From Blasia pusilla (lineage: Eukaryota; Marchantiophyta; Marchantiopsida; Blasiales): a DNA stretch of 64,000 bases. The notes beneath the pieces are model-generated. The model saw only the letters and a list, made by a program, of their open reading frames with translations. It did not search any database and was not told the origin of the DNA. Of this stretch, positions 1-9,449 are shown in pieces. A program made the position numbers and the translations under genes. The stretch's first letter is position 1; each line of letters opens with the position of its first letter. The DNA lies in NCBI GenBank assembly GCA_050084515.1, contig CM114272.1:26040001-26104000 (forward strand), written 5' to 3'.

Positions 1-681
1 CCATGATCGGTAATGGATGCAATCGTGGAGTCGAGCATTGAACGATGCTCGGACCCGATCACACACCATGCACTGGCAACAAATTCTTTGAACGTCGATC
101 TGCATGCCCTCGCCACCAATATGAATATGGAGCAAGCTATACGTCCGCTTCACCCCAAAGTGACCCAACTCCTCGTGGGCATCTTTGCACTAGTCGTGCT
201 CTCTGCAAAGGATGCGGTACTACGCGGACTCGCCATCCTCCCAAACCCTCAAAATATGTGTCCCCTCCCAACGGAACGCCTGGCCCATTTGCCAGAGGAT
301 CCGATCCCGCTCTCTAGCATCCATGGTGCTTGCAAGGTCGCCCAGACGAAGGTACTCTAAGACTACTCCATCATCATGAATATCTCGGCCACTTGTCGTG
401 TCCTCACTGGCCTCGGGATCCAAAGACTCTCCACTAGACCTCGCCATCGAAGTCTCCACACTCTGGCTCTCCATAGCCAACATGCCTAAATAGGCTGACG
501 CGTGCCATCCTAGCACCGACTCCTCATCACTCTCTCCATGCCATCGAGCTCCAGTCGCATCTCGCTGACTCGGGCATGGGTTACGACTCAACCCATCTGC
601 ATCCTAGTTGAGCGTTCCAGGTCTATGTACCACCTGAAAATCATACTCCTGCAACAACAGAGCCCATCTCGCAAGCTTCCG
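1..681 (-). pseudogene. Ty3-MP copy A: RNase H/integrase linker and integrase zinc-finger fragment
   Basis: Minus-strand fragment of the Ty3/gypsy family that recurs at 32.9-38.9 kb (copy B) and 46.2-53.6 kb (copy C); it aligns along its length with copy B 34.3-34.95 kb. The open frame 591-220 holds the acidic linker after RNase H that starts SRNPCPSQ. Downstream, in broken frame, comes the HHCC integrase zinc-binding segment (HEELGHFGVKRTY, then a CQCMVC cysteine pair). The integrase core lies beyond the left edge of the window. Stops and frame changes show it is dead. On the right it ends abruptly at a copia fragment. Confidence 0.85.
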
Positions 682-1473
682 GGCTCAAACAAGCTCCAAG
701 AGCTTGGTATGTCAAGATTACATACGTCCTACAAGAGTTGGGTTTTAGAGTATGTGATTCTGACTCCTCGTTATATGCCTTGAGAGGAAAAGATCATACA
801 CTTATCATTGTGTTGTATGTTGACAACCTCTTGATTTCTGAGACTACTCAGGATATGGTACAACAAGTCAAGCTAAAATTACAGGCAGAATTTGATATGA
901 TGGACTTGGGAGAACTCAAGTACTTCCTTGGTGTTGAATTTATCAAGGTTGGAGAGAGCATGTGGTTACTACAACGACAATATGCTCTTCACATACTTTC
1001 AAAATATAGTACGATGGCTTGTAAGCCAATCTCTACATCGTTGGACCAAAGTGTGAAGCTAAGAGTGGATGAAGGAGAGTTGCTTGCAGAATCCAATATG
1101 TATAAGTGCATGGTTGGAAGTTTGATCTATCTGACTATAACCAAGCTTGATTTGAGCTATGTTTTTGGCCTAGTGAGTCAATGTATGCAAGCACCTCGAA
1201 AACCTCACCTTGATGGTATGATGAGGATTATGCATTATGTGAAATTCTCTGTTCAATTCAGGCTTCAATTTGAACCTTCTCCGAGTTTACAATTATAAGG
1301 ATTCACAGATGTTGATTGGGCAGGAAGCGTGTCTGATCGACACTCCACATCTGGTTATTCATTTACTTTGGGAAGCGTATCTATAAGTTGGGCTTCAAAG
1401 AAGCAACCTACACTTGTTTTATCTTCAACAGAGGCTGAGTACAGAGGAGGAACCAATGCAGCATGTGAGGGGG
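682..1473 (+). pseudogene. Ty1/copia reverse transcriptase-RNase H fragment
   Basis: Plus-strand copia pol fragment opposite in direction to the flanking gypsy DNA. It begins in the RT fingers/palm (GLKQAPRAWY read from 682), has the catalytic VLYVDNLLI block near 812-835 and MDLGELKYFLG (902-935), then the connection (MVGSLIYLT) and copia RNase H signature ([27 protein letters not shown]). The frame is open over 738-1298 with a short break before 1329. No LTR, gag, protease or integrase and no target-site duplication is present, so this is not a normal copia insertion but a piece joined into a gypsy element. Confidence 0.9.
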
Positions 1474-1534
1474 CAAGTACAGCTCGTATGAGGGTGAGTG
1501 CTTGGCTGCGATGTGGGCTGTCGCGCATTTCAGG
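1474..1534 (+). other. Inverted 61-bp piece of gypsy RNase H
   Basis: This short stretch reads [19 protein letters not shown] on the plus strand. The same peptide is encoded on the minus strand in the RNase H of copies B (about 35.05-35.11 kb) and C (about 48.37-48.43 kb). At 1535 the normal minus-strand gypsy sequence resumes (compare 48440-48460). The piece is therefore inverted in place and fused directly to the copia fragment on its left. Confidence 0.8.
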
Positions 1535-2640
1535 TGTTCGAGCGGCTAGCGTAAGTCACCACGAACTCTCTACCCTCATCATCATGCTGGGCGAGCACCG
1601 CTCCAAGCCCCAACATGCTCCAATCTGTGTGCAACTGGAAAGGACGCCCCCTGATCGGTCTCCTCAAGATGGATGCAGACGTCAACCTGTCCTTGAGCAA
1701 TTGAAATGCTCGCTCCTGCTCATCCCCCCAGTGCCACTCGTGATCCACCTTGGTCAACAAGGTCAGCGGCTTCGCAATCGAACTGAATCCCTTCACGTAT
1801 CGCCGATAGAAGTTCGCCAATCCCATGGATGCGCGAACACGGCTCACATCTGAGGCGTGGAATGCGTGAGATAGCCTCTACCTTCGTCTGCTGAACACCA
1901 AGGCCCCCTGGGTATATCGTATGACCCAAGTACTCAATCTGGTCGTAGAAGAACTTGCACTTGCCTGGATGTAGCTTCAGCCCATGTAATTGCAATCGTC
2001 GAAACACTTCCTCTAGATGTTGCTTATGCTCCTCACCCGTGGCGCTAAAGACTACAATGTCATCAATATAACACCTAGCAAAATCCAAACCAGCCAAGAT
2101 CCTATCCATGACCCTCTGAAACTCAGCCGGGGCGTTCTTTAACCCAAATGGTAAGAACCGCCACTGGTACAAACAATCCTTCTCGTGAGGATCGATGCCC
2201 CAAAATGCCGTCTTCTGCCTGTCCTCCAATCTGATAGGCAGTTGATGGTATCCGGCTCGCAAATCCAATGAATTGAAGACCTTTGCGTGACCAATCGCAT
2301 CAAAGATCTCCTCAGGGATGGGCATGGCATACCTATCGGACTTCGTCTGCCGATTGATAGGTCGGTAATCCCCACACATCCGCCTATCCGTCCAGTTGCC
2401 ATGCACATCCTTCTTGGCGGGCATGACAGTGGTAGATGCATACTCCCCAATGCGACATCTCCACTAGTACTGCTCCAACCAATTCCTGGCTCCTACTCTG
2501 AATCAGAGCCCTCTCCATATCATTGTACCCGTAGGGTCGTCATATCACTCGACAACTCAATGCGGATCCCCAGTCCCTTCAGCGTACCCAAATCCTCCAT
2601 GCTAAACGCAAAGCAGCTCCTATAACTCCTGAGGAGCTAA
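1535..2640 (-). pseudogene. Ty3-MP copy A: reverse transcriptase and RNase H start
   Basis: Minus-strand gypsy RT. The open frame 2424-1720 shows PAKKD, the CGDYRPIN block, the LDLRAGYHQL block, PFGLKNAPAEFQRVMD, the catalytic RCYIDDIVVFS (YIDD) and YLGH. A frame change near 1870 separates it from the thumb/RNase H part, which is open from 1847 ([28 protein letters not shown]). Compared with copy B, the similarity stops near 2638, inside the N-terminal part of RT. The methyltransferase module that lies upstream of RT in copies B and C is missing here, replaced by the chromovirus and CACTA remnants. Confidence 0.88.
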
Positions 2641-2647
2641 CCCTAAA

Positions 2648-3024
2648 CGTTTGCAGCGATCTTTGGTGCAATTGGACCGGCTCTCCATAAGCTTTCCAAC
2701 GCACCCTTATTTGTTCCAAACGCATCTCGGTGCTAAAAGTTATGGCCATAAATACAGTCGGAAACTCTCAAACGCTAGTGGCGTTCCAAATCCGGATCTT
2801 TCCTTTGGCAACCCACTTCCTAGACTCGACTTCTTTCAAGTCTCATTCCGCGTTTGGTCCAGGTTTCTCAGTCGCGACCATAACATCTGAAACGTGACTC
2901 CTCGCTCGCGTCTCGTCTCTTGTCTCCTCTTTGAGACAACTCCAACGCGCAAACCATCTTAGCGTGAGCTCGCTAATGTTCCAATGTTCCGCTTGGCACT
3001 TGTTTGGCCATGAGGGTCACGACA
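2648..3024 (-). repeat. Truncated 3' LTR of the chromovirus
   Basis: Nearly identical to 8857-9233 (shared start CGTTTGCAGC, shared end near GAGGGTC..ACA). On the minus strand it begins TGTCGTGACCCTCATGG, the TG terminus of the LTR. The distal two thirds are missing. Confidence 0.9.
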
Positions 3025-3740
3025 CTCACCCCTCTTTTAGAGGTTGATGCCCTCATCAACGCAAACCTTTGTTATGTCAAGTCTCTTGGGCAGCCAACCC
3101 CTTGACATTGAATTGCGTTCTGGTGGCTAACCCGCAATTCCTCATAGTGTCTAGTTGTCGCTTTGCCCCACTTTGAATTATTAGCCTCTCCTCTTTGATA
3201 AGCCTGGACTAGTTCCAAGGAACTAATCTATCAAATAAGCTAACTAAGTGTGCAACCTTAGACTCTTCTGACTCATTCCTGTAAACATCACACCTGTTTA
3301 CCTGGTCCACAAATCGTACTACTATTGGGTTGCTCTCGTATTCGACTTAGGCGCATCACTAAGTTTACTTATGTGGCCACAAGTAAGATCACCCCAAGCC
3401 CCAAGACAGACTTCATCTGCCCCGCCGACGCTAGGGCGAGCCCGAGTGTAATCCAACACAAGGTCATGTTCTAGGTGCTTATCCACATACGAGCTCTCAC
3501 CTCAAATACTCCTTGTCTGTCCTCTTGTGGTACATCCTAAGCCTATGATGAACGACTCATAGCCGTGCACTACCACATACAAATTGCAATCACTCTGGCA
3601 TCGAATCTCCAAATCCATACACTCCTTTATTGCAACACTAGCATATTCTAGTTACAACGGCCTTCGGCCCAAGATTCCAATGGTTACAAGTCATGTCTCT
3701 AGCTTCTCCTCGTACTAACGTATGTGCTTCGTTTGTGTTC
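3025..3740 (-). other. Polypurine tract and 3' untranslated region of the chromovirus
   Basis: On the minus strand the bases immediately before the 3' LTR are a purine run (CTCTAAAAGAGGGGTGAG; plus 3025-3042), the expected plus-strand primer. The rest of this stretch, up to the chromodomain, has no long open frame and no recognisable domain; it is the usual non-coding 3' interior of the element. Confidence 0.7.
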
Positions 3741-3744
3741 GCTT

Positions 3745-5093
3745 GAAGTCGCGCAACAAGTCTTGCGCGTGTTCCAAATCCGCCTCTGCAATCCAAGTCG
3801 CCTCCTTCACATGGTAGCCCTTCCATTTTACCAAATATTCATACTTGTTGGCCCGACGCCTCGAACGTAGATGGTCTCCACCTCAAACTCCGGCTCGTCA
3901 TTTATGATGACCAGGTGCGGTCTCACCACCTGTCTTTGCGCGAAACGTCCATTATCTTGAAGATATTTCTTCAACAATGACACATGAAAGGTCGGGTGAA
4001 TCTTGAACTCGTCCGGCAGCCTCAACGTATACACATCTTCAAACGGGTTTGCCACAATCACATACGGTCCAACATACTTGGCACACAGCTTTGCAGAAAA
4101 CTCTTTCGGAAGAGTGAGGTTCTTTACACTCAACCACACTTGTTCTCCAACTTGGAATCGTACTTGGCGCCAACTCTTGTTAGCATGCTTAACGTACCTC
4201 ATTTGGGCCTTTGCAAGACTTCGCCTCGTGCGCTCTTCCCGTTCTCGCATCTCTACCAACAAACCCTCTGCCGTTGCTTGTCATGTTCGTGCCAATGTAG
4301 TACCCTTCGAAAGGGCTAGATCAAGAGGCCCTTCTGGCTCTCGTCCATTTGCCAGGAGAAACGGAGATTCTCCAGTTGCAGAATGCTTGGTCGAGTTATA
4401 GCGGTACTCTGCCATGCTCAGCCACTTGACCCAATCGCGTTGATCAAAGATCGACATAATTCCTTAAATCGATTCACGACCACGCTTTACCTTTTCGATC
4501 TGTCCATCCGTTTGTGGGTGGAAAGCCGTAATGAAACTCAGCTTGGTCTTAAACCTTCTGAACAAGTGCTTCCAGAAAGCACTGGTAAACTTTGGATCCC
4601 GATCTGAAACAATGCTCCTCGGCAAACCATGAGCATGCCACCAGCTATCGAGGAATAGTTGCGCCGTCGTATAAGCCGTTGCGAAATCCACCGTCGGCAC
4701 GAATCTTGCCAACTTGCTAAACCGATCAACAATCACAAGTATAGCGTTGTATCCCTCAGATTCCGGAAGACTCGTGATGAAATCCATACTCACACTTTGC
4801 AAGGGTCCTTCTGGGATCGGCAAGGGATGCAGCAAGCCCTGTTTCTTATCATAAGAGACTCTATTCGATTGGCAGGTCATACAGGTCTTCACATATTGAG
4901 CAACATCCTCTTTCATGTTGGGCCAAAAGAACGGCTTCGACAGAACAGCTAGCGTAGATTTCTCTCCTTTATGTCCTGCCAAGGGCCCGTCGTGACACTC
5001 CGCTAACACCTTGGTTCGCATCCTGCCTTGCCCTACATAAATCCTACTCTGTTTGAACCTTAGTAAACCGTGCCTCAAATTTATGTTGGCCAC
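3745..5093 (-). pseudogene. Chromovirus integrase with terminal chromodomain
   Basis: Integrase read on the minus strand. The N-terminal HHCC zinc finger (ECHDGPLAGHKG ... CMTCQ) and the core with D (MDFITSLPES), D (VSDRDPKFT) and E (FHPQTDGQIEKV) are in the open frame 5093-4464. After a frame change and a TGA near 4283 comes the C-terminal part (open 4262-3828: GEQVWLSVKNL, KYVGPYVI, HPTFHVSLLKKY). A last frame change near 3868 leads into a chromodomain encoded at about 3860-3745 (YEYLVKWKGY, then EATWIAEADL), which in active chromoviruses binds methylated H3K9 and steers integration. Three breaks make it non-functional. Confidence 0.9.
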
Positions 5094-5102
5094 CTTCTCA
5101 CC

Positions 5103-6578
5103 CTACTTCAACTTCCTCAGGTACTCCCCTACTTGAGCATCCTTCATATATACTTCACGAATCCTTCTTTCCAGATCTGTTTCCTTAGGGAACATTGCTC
5201 TCAAGACCTGTGTCGGCGATGGCATGTGCTCCTCCTTGCGACTTAACACATCTAGAATCACATTATCCTTACCTGGCTTGTGAATCAACTCAACATCCAT
5301 CAGCGCCAAGGTATCATGCCATCGCAGTTGTTTCGGTGTCACTCGATCCTGGGTCTCAAAATACTTGAGTGATATATTATCGGTGAATACTCGAGTCTTG
5401 TGGAGCCCTAGATAATGCCGCCACTTCCTCAAGCAATATACTACCGCGAACAACTCTTTCTCGTGAGTAGGCCATCTCCTTTCAGTATCGCTAAGCTTCT
5501 TGCTCTCATATGCCACCGGTCTCCCTTCTTGCACCAACATTCCTGCAATCGCGAAATCACTAGCATCGATATGCACCTCGAACGGTTTGTCAAACTCCGG
5601 AAGCTTCAATACTGGTTCTTGCGATAGAATCTGCTTCACTCGGTTGAATGCTTCATTAACTTCCTGGGTCCAAGTCGTGTTGGCAAACTTTTCTGTCCAA
5701 TCCGTGAGAGGTCTCACAATTCCCGAAAAGTTTTTCACATAAGTACGATAAAATTGCACCGCACCTATGAACCTCCTCATCCCCTTTACAGTGGATGGGG
5801 GTTCCCACTCGGAAATCGCCTTCACCTTCTCCATGTCTGGACTGACGCCATCTGCATTGACCTCGTGACTAAAGGCATACAGCTGATTTGCCTTTAGCTT
5901 AGACAAGACCGCTCTCACATGTCGAACGTGCTCCTCTAGTGACTTCGAATAGATAAGTATATCATCCATATAGATGATAACATACTCATCCATTTCGTTG
6001 TGAAAAATGGAGTTCATCAATGTGGTGAACGTTGGAGGCGCGTTACAAAGACCGAAAGGTATCACTACAAACTCAAAGGAACCGTATCTCGTTCTGCACG
6101 CAGTCTTCTCCACATCTGCCTCGGCAATCCGAATCTGGTAATATCCTGACTTCAAGTCAATCCTACTGAAATATCTCGCGCGTGCCAGCCTATCAAAGAG
6201 ATCATCTATCCTCGGAAGAGGATAATTGTTCCGAACCGTCACTTTGTTCAGTGCACGGTAATCAACACACAGCCTCATCTTTCCATCCTTCTTCTTTACA
6301 AAGAGAAGAGGTGCTCCATAAGGTGACTTGCTAGTCCTAATGTAACCCTTTTCCAAGAGCTCACTTAACTGCTTTTTTAACTCAAGAAGTTCCTCCTGAT
6401 TCAACCTATATGGTGTTTTTGAAGGCGGTTGGGAACCGGGTATGATCTCTATCTTATGATCTACGGCTCTATGCAGCGGCAATTCAGTCGGAAGCTCATT
6501 TGTCAAGACATCCTCAAATTCCTTGACCATTTGCTGGAATGGTTCTGGGACTCCCCTCAAAGCAGTGTCCGATCTCAC
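5103..6578 (-). CDS. Chromovirus reverse transcriptase-RNase H (open frame)
   Basis: A 491-codon uninterrupted frame. RT blocks in order: VDHKIEIIPGS, KKKDGKMRLCVDYRALN, YPLPRIDDLFDRL, FSRIDLKSGYYQIRI, IPFGLCNAPPTF and the catalytic YMDDILIYS. RNase H follows with HIDASDFAIAGML and THEKELFAVVYCLRKWRHYL. The final aspartate region reads DVLSRK where the family usually has DALSR. The PFGL..AP block ends in TF rather than the usual SF/TFQ. It overlaps the protease frame (6514-6972) in a different frame, so the ancestral polyprotein has been broken here. Confidence 0.92.
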   Translation of the reverse strand: MRSDTALRGVPEPFQQMVKEFEDVLTNELPTELPLHRAVDHKIEIIPGSQPPSKTPYRLNQEELLELKKQLSELLEKGYIRTSKSPYGAPLLFVKKKDGKMRLCVDYRALNKVTVRNNYPLPRIDDLFDRLARARYFSRIDLKSGYYQIRIAEADVEKTACRTRYGSFEFVVIPFGLCNAPPTFTTLMNSIFHNEMDEYVIIYMDDILIYSKSLEEHVRHVRAVLSKLKANQLYAFSHEVNADGVSPDMEKVKAISEWEPPSTVKGMRRFIGAVQFYRTYVKNFSGIVRPLTDWTEKFANTTWTQEVNEAFNRVKQILSQEPVLKLPEFDKPFEVHIDASDFAIAGMLVQEGRPVAYESKKLSDTERRWPTHEKELFAVVYCLRKWRHYLGLHKTRVFTDNISLKYFETQDRVTPKQLRWHDTLALMDVELIHKPGKDNVILDVLSRKEEHMPSPTQVLRAMFPKETDLERRIREVYMKDAQVGEYLRKLK

Positions 6579-7020
6579 AGATATCGCTTGTAGCCTCCTC
6601 CACTTGTCTCATCAAGCAGAGAAATCCATCCTCCAACTCAATCATGCTCCTCCTTGTGATCGAGTTCACTGACTCCATTTTCGCTGGAACCTCACGGACC
6701 AACCGCACCTGTAACCATTTGCCTTTTAGCAAGACGCTCAACCTCAAGGGTCGATGTCTTAACTCCACCTCATACGCATCTAGGAATGTATTCCCCAAGA
6801 CTCCGTCAGTGCCATCCATTTCGCACACAGTGAAATTCTCCTTCAACTCGAATACCCCGCAATGTACTGTCAAACCCAAGACCAAATCAAAAGTCCGATG
6901 AGACTTGCCTCCTGCAAATCCTACTCGAATGGGCTTATCCGCCTTAGAGGTAGAGAGCCCCAGTTCCTTCACGATTCTCGGGCTTAGAAGGAGTGTGAAG
7001 CACCTGTATCCACGAGCAAC
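6514..7020 (-). pseudogene. Chromovirus aspartic protease
   Basis: Retropepsin-like domain. The active-site motif LLLVDTGASHSF is at the end of the gag frame (about 7020-6985). The rest of the domain (RVGFAGGKSH, GVLGNTFLDAYEV) continues in another frame, 6972-6514. In many plant chromoviruses gag and protease are one frame, so a small indel near 6980 has split it. The segment after it (EEATSDICEIGHCF) leads into RT. Confidence 0.8.
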
Positions 7021-7889
7021 AACACATCGCGATCAGCAATCTTGGATCTTAGGTACACCAAATTGTGCGTCCTCTTGGTTTGGACCTCATCGTCCCCAAT
7101 CCGCTCCGCTAGCCTCAGAAGATCCGCGCAGGTCTCTGGCAACGTCGGTATTCGGTAAAGGGCCTTTTCAGCGCTCGGCTTGAGTCCACTAATGAAGATA
7201 GCCTTCTTCGCGTGCTCATCCATCTTTGAACTAGAAGTCAGTTTCGCACTAAACTCCCTCACATACGCGCTTAAAGAACCACTCTGCCGCATCCGCACGC
7301 ATTCCACCGTGTCGCGCAACCCTTGGTACTCCGGAGTGAACCGATCCCCAATCAACTCCTTGAACTCCTCCCAACTCAGAGGTGACTCGCCCTTGAGATA
7401 TTCCTCTTGAGTTGTCCACCATTGTAGAGCATGATCCTTCAGAAAGTAACGGCTACCGTCACCTTGTCTGCTTTCAAAGCAACCCTCTGCGCCTCGAAAT
7501 GCACAGTTCGATTCGTAAGGAAATCCTTCACTTTTCATGGCGCCCACTCCGATGAATGGCGTGGGCAGGTTTGTCTTGCAGATCTTTTTGCCCGCACCCG
7601 GGGTTCGAGTGGCTTCTAACTCTGCAATCCGCTTGCTTTGCTGGGACATCTGCTCCACCAACACCTTCAACAAGTCCATCGTCTGGCTCGACTCGGTCTG
7701 TTCCCCTGAGTTTGGGCCCACTGGCCCCGCGGAAGGATTCACCTCCGGAACGTCCTCACGATCGGCGTTCGGCTCTTCGGGAGTCTCCGTCTCCTCTATA
7801 GCTTCACGGTCCGGCATTGGTTCCTCTCTTGGTTCACGTCGCTTGATTTGGCGCTTCTTGGGTTGTTCTCCCTCAATCACCATTTCCAA
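6984..7889 (-). CDS. Chromovirus gag (capsid) polyprotein
   Basis: A 301-codon frame beginning MEMVIEGEQPKKRQIKRR. It has an acidic/proline-rich N-terminus, a short coiled coil (VEQMSQQSKRIAELEATR) and a Retrotrans_gag capsid domain (WWTTQEEYLKGE, SWEEFKELIGDRFTPEYQ, MRQSGSLSAYVREFSAKL, FISGLKPSAEKAL). A CCHC zinc knuckle is not visible between capsid and protease; the frame passes straight into the protease active site, so an internal deletion is likely. It sits about 120 bp inside the primer-binding site, as expected for gag. Confidence 0.88.
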   Translation of the reverse strand: MEMVIEGEQPKKRQIKRREPREEPMPDREAIEETETPEEPNADREDVPEVNPSAGPVGPNSGEQTESSQTMDLLKVLVEQMSQQSKRIAELEATRTPGAGKKICKTNLPTPFIGVGAMKSEGFPYESNCAFRGAEGCFESRQGDGSRYFLKDHALQWWTTQEEYLKGESPLSWEEFKELIGDRFTPEYQGLRDTVECVRMRQSGSLSAYVREFSAKLTSSSKMDEHAKKAIFISGLKPSAEKALYRIPTLPETCADLLRLAERIGDDEVQTKRTHNLVYLRSKIADRDVLLLVDTGASHSF

Positions 7890-8011
7890 GCCAACTCACT
7901 CAGATCTCCTCCTCGTTTCTTGCGTCCCTCCTCGAGCGTCTCAGTCTAGCCGCTACCTTTGAGTTTCCCCAAGCGTCCGGTTGATCCCACGACCCCGATT
8001 TCGCTCACCAA

Positions 8012-8030
8012 GGATTAGCTCGATACCACT
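8012..8030 (-). promoter_or_regulatory. tRNA primer-binding site of the chromovirus
   Basis: On the minus strand the bases just inside the 5' LTR read TGGTATCGAGCTAATCC, resembling the TGGTATCAGAGC-type site complementary to the 3' end of plant initiator tRNA-Met. It is separated from the LTR end (GGCGACA) by about two bases. Confidence 0.75.
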
Positions 8031-9233
8031 TGTCGCCCTACTCTCCTTGAACGTCAATCTTTAGTGTTGCGGAAGCGCACGTTCGAAGAGGTCAGAACTC
8101 ATCGCCGATCTGCACCCAAACACGCACTCGTTAGTCGGTGCAGGCCAACCAGCGTTCCAACCCACCGAGTCCTCAACTCGGCGTCTCATCAAGCTCAACC
8201 TTCCTTAGTTCCTAGTTCCCAAAACATGGCAAGTCCTTCAAGACTTGGAACAGACTTCCTGGTTAGTCCAGGGATCTGAAACGGCACTTGCGCGCCTAGC
8301 GATCCCAACTGTTCAACAGTCCTCGGGTGAGTTCCGAACCAAGACCCAAGTAATTGAGTCGCGGGGTGGAATCCAAGAGGGATGTCTAAATTCGCCTCAA
8401 TGGACTTGGTGCAGGTTTTCCAACCCAACCCCCAAACTCGCGTTCCGTTCTTGGAACAGACTTCCTGGTTAGTCCAGGGATCTGAAATGGCACTTGCGCG
8501 CCTAGCGATCCCAACTGTTCAACAGTCCTCGGGTGAGTTCCGAATCGAGACCCAAGTAATTGAGTCGCGGGGTGGAATCCAAGAGGGATGTCTAAATTCG
8601 CCTCAATGGACTTGGTGCAGGTTTTCCAACCCAACCCCCAAACTCGCGTTCCGTTCCATGCCCTTGAGCTGCCCCGCGGCGCCCAAATTGGGGTTTGGGT
8701 TCCAAGCACTCTCGGAGACCTTCCCCCTTACTAGTACTTCTGGGGTTCTCCAATAACCCCTTCCCTTTGGGAAAAGAGGGTCGGGCCCTTTATTGTGGCC
8801 CTCAACCCAACTCCACTTACAGTCGTTTTCGGGTTGTATCTCGGCCTCTACTTATGCGTTTGCAGCAATCTTTGGTGCAATTGGACTGGCTTTCCATAAG
8901 CTTTCCAACGCACCCTTATTTGTTCCAAACGCATCTCGGTGCTAAAAGTTATGGCCATAAATACATTCGGAAACTCTCAAACGCTAGTGGCGTTCCAAAT
9001 CCGGATCTTTCCTTTGGCAACCCACTTCCTAGACTCGACTTCTTTCAAGTCTCATTCCGCGTTTGGTCCAGGTTTCTCAGTCGTGACCATAACATCTGAA
9101 ACGTGACTCCTCGCTCGCGTCTCGTCTCTTGTCTCCTCTTTGAGACAACTCCAACGCGCAAACCATCTTAGCGTGAGCCCGCTAATGTTCCGATGTTCCG
9201 CTTGGCACTTGTTTGGCCATGAGGGTCGCAACA
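8031..9233 (-). repeat. Full 5' LTR of the chromovirus
   Basis: Bounded on the minus strand by TGTTGCGACC (start, at 9233) and GGGCGACA (end, at 8031), giving canonical TG...CA termini. Its outer third matches the partial 3' LTR at 2648-3024. It contains an internal tandem duplication (8245-8656). Confidence 0.88.
8245..8656. repeat. 206-bp tandem duplication inside the LTR
   Basis: Two head-to-tail units, 8245-8450 and 8451-8656, each starting TTGGAACAGACTTCC and ending GCGTTCCGTTC. They differ at only a few positions (for example gaaacgg/gaaatgg and aaccaag/aatcgag), so the duplication is younger than most damage around it. Confidence 0.95.
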
Positions 9234-9449
9234 GTTGTTTCTTTGGTACTCATCATTGTGTTTTTTTTGGTATGATTTAAATAATTGACTTTTGTTACGA
9301 GGATGTAAGTGAATTCTGGTGTTTTTGGGCATAATGGAATGAAACTCTACGGCAACAAGTAGAACTCTCGAATTGCCGTCAAGTTAGGTGTTATTCTTGC
9401 TAACTTGTCGTCTACAGAGGGAGGGAGGCGCTTGGAACGGTGTACCTGA

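Larger units (their letters stand above)
2648..9233 (-). mobile_element. Chromovirus-type Ty3/gypsy retrotransposon with truncated 3' LTR
   Basis: A minus-strand element of about 6.6 kb. It comprises the 5' LTR (8031-9233), primer-binding site, gag-protease-RT-RNase H-integrase-chromodomain, polypurine tract and a partial 3' LTR (2648-3024). The retained 377 bp of the 3' LTR match the 5' LTR closely; the other about 826 bp are gone and the cut end abuts copy A of Ty3-MP. No matching target-site duplication can be seen because of that loss. Several frame breaks in pol make it non-autonomous now. The terminal chromodomain places it among chromoviruses, a different clade from Ty3-MP, which ends in a PHD finger. 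Confidence 0.9.
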
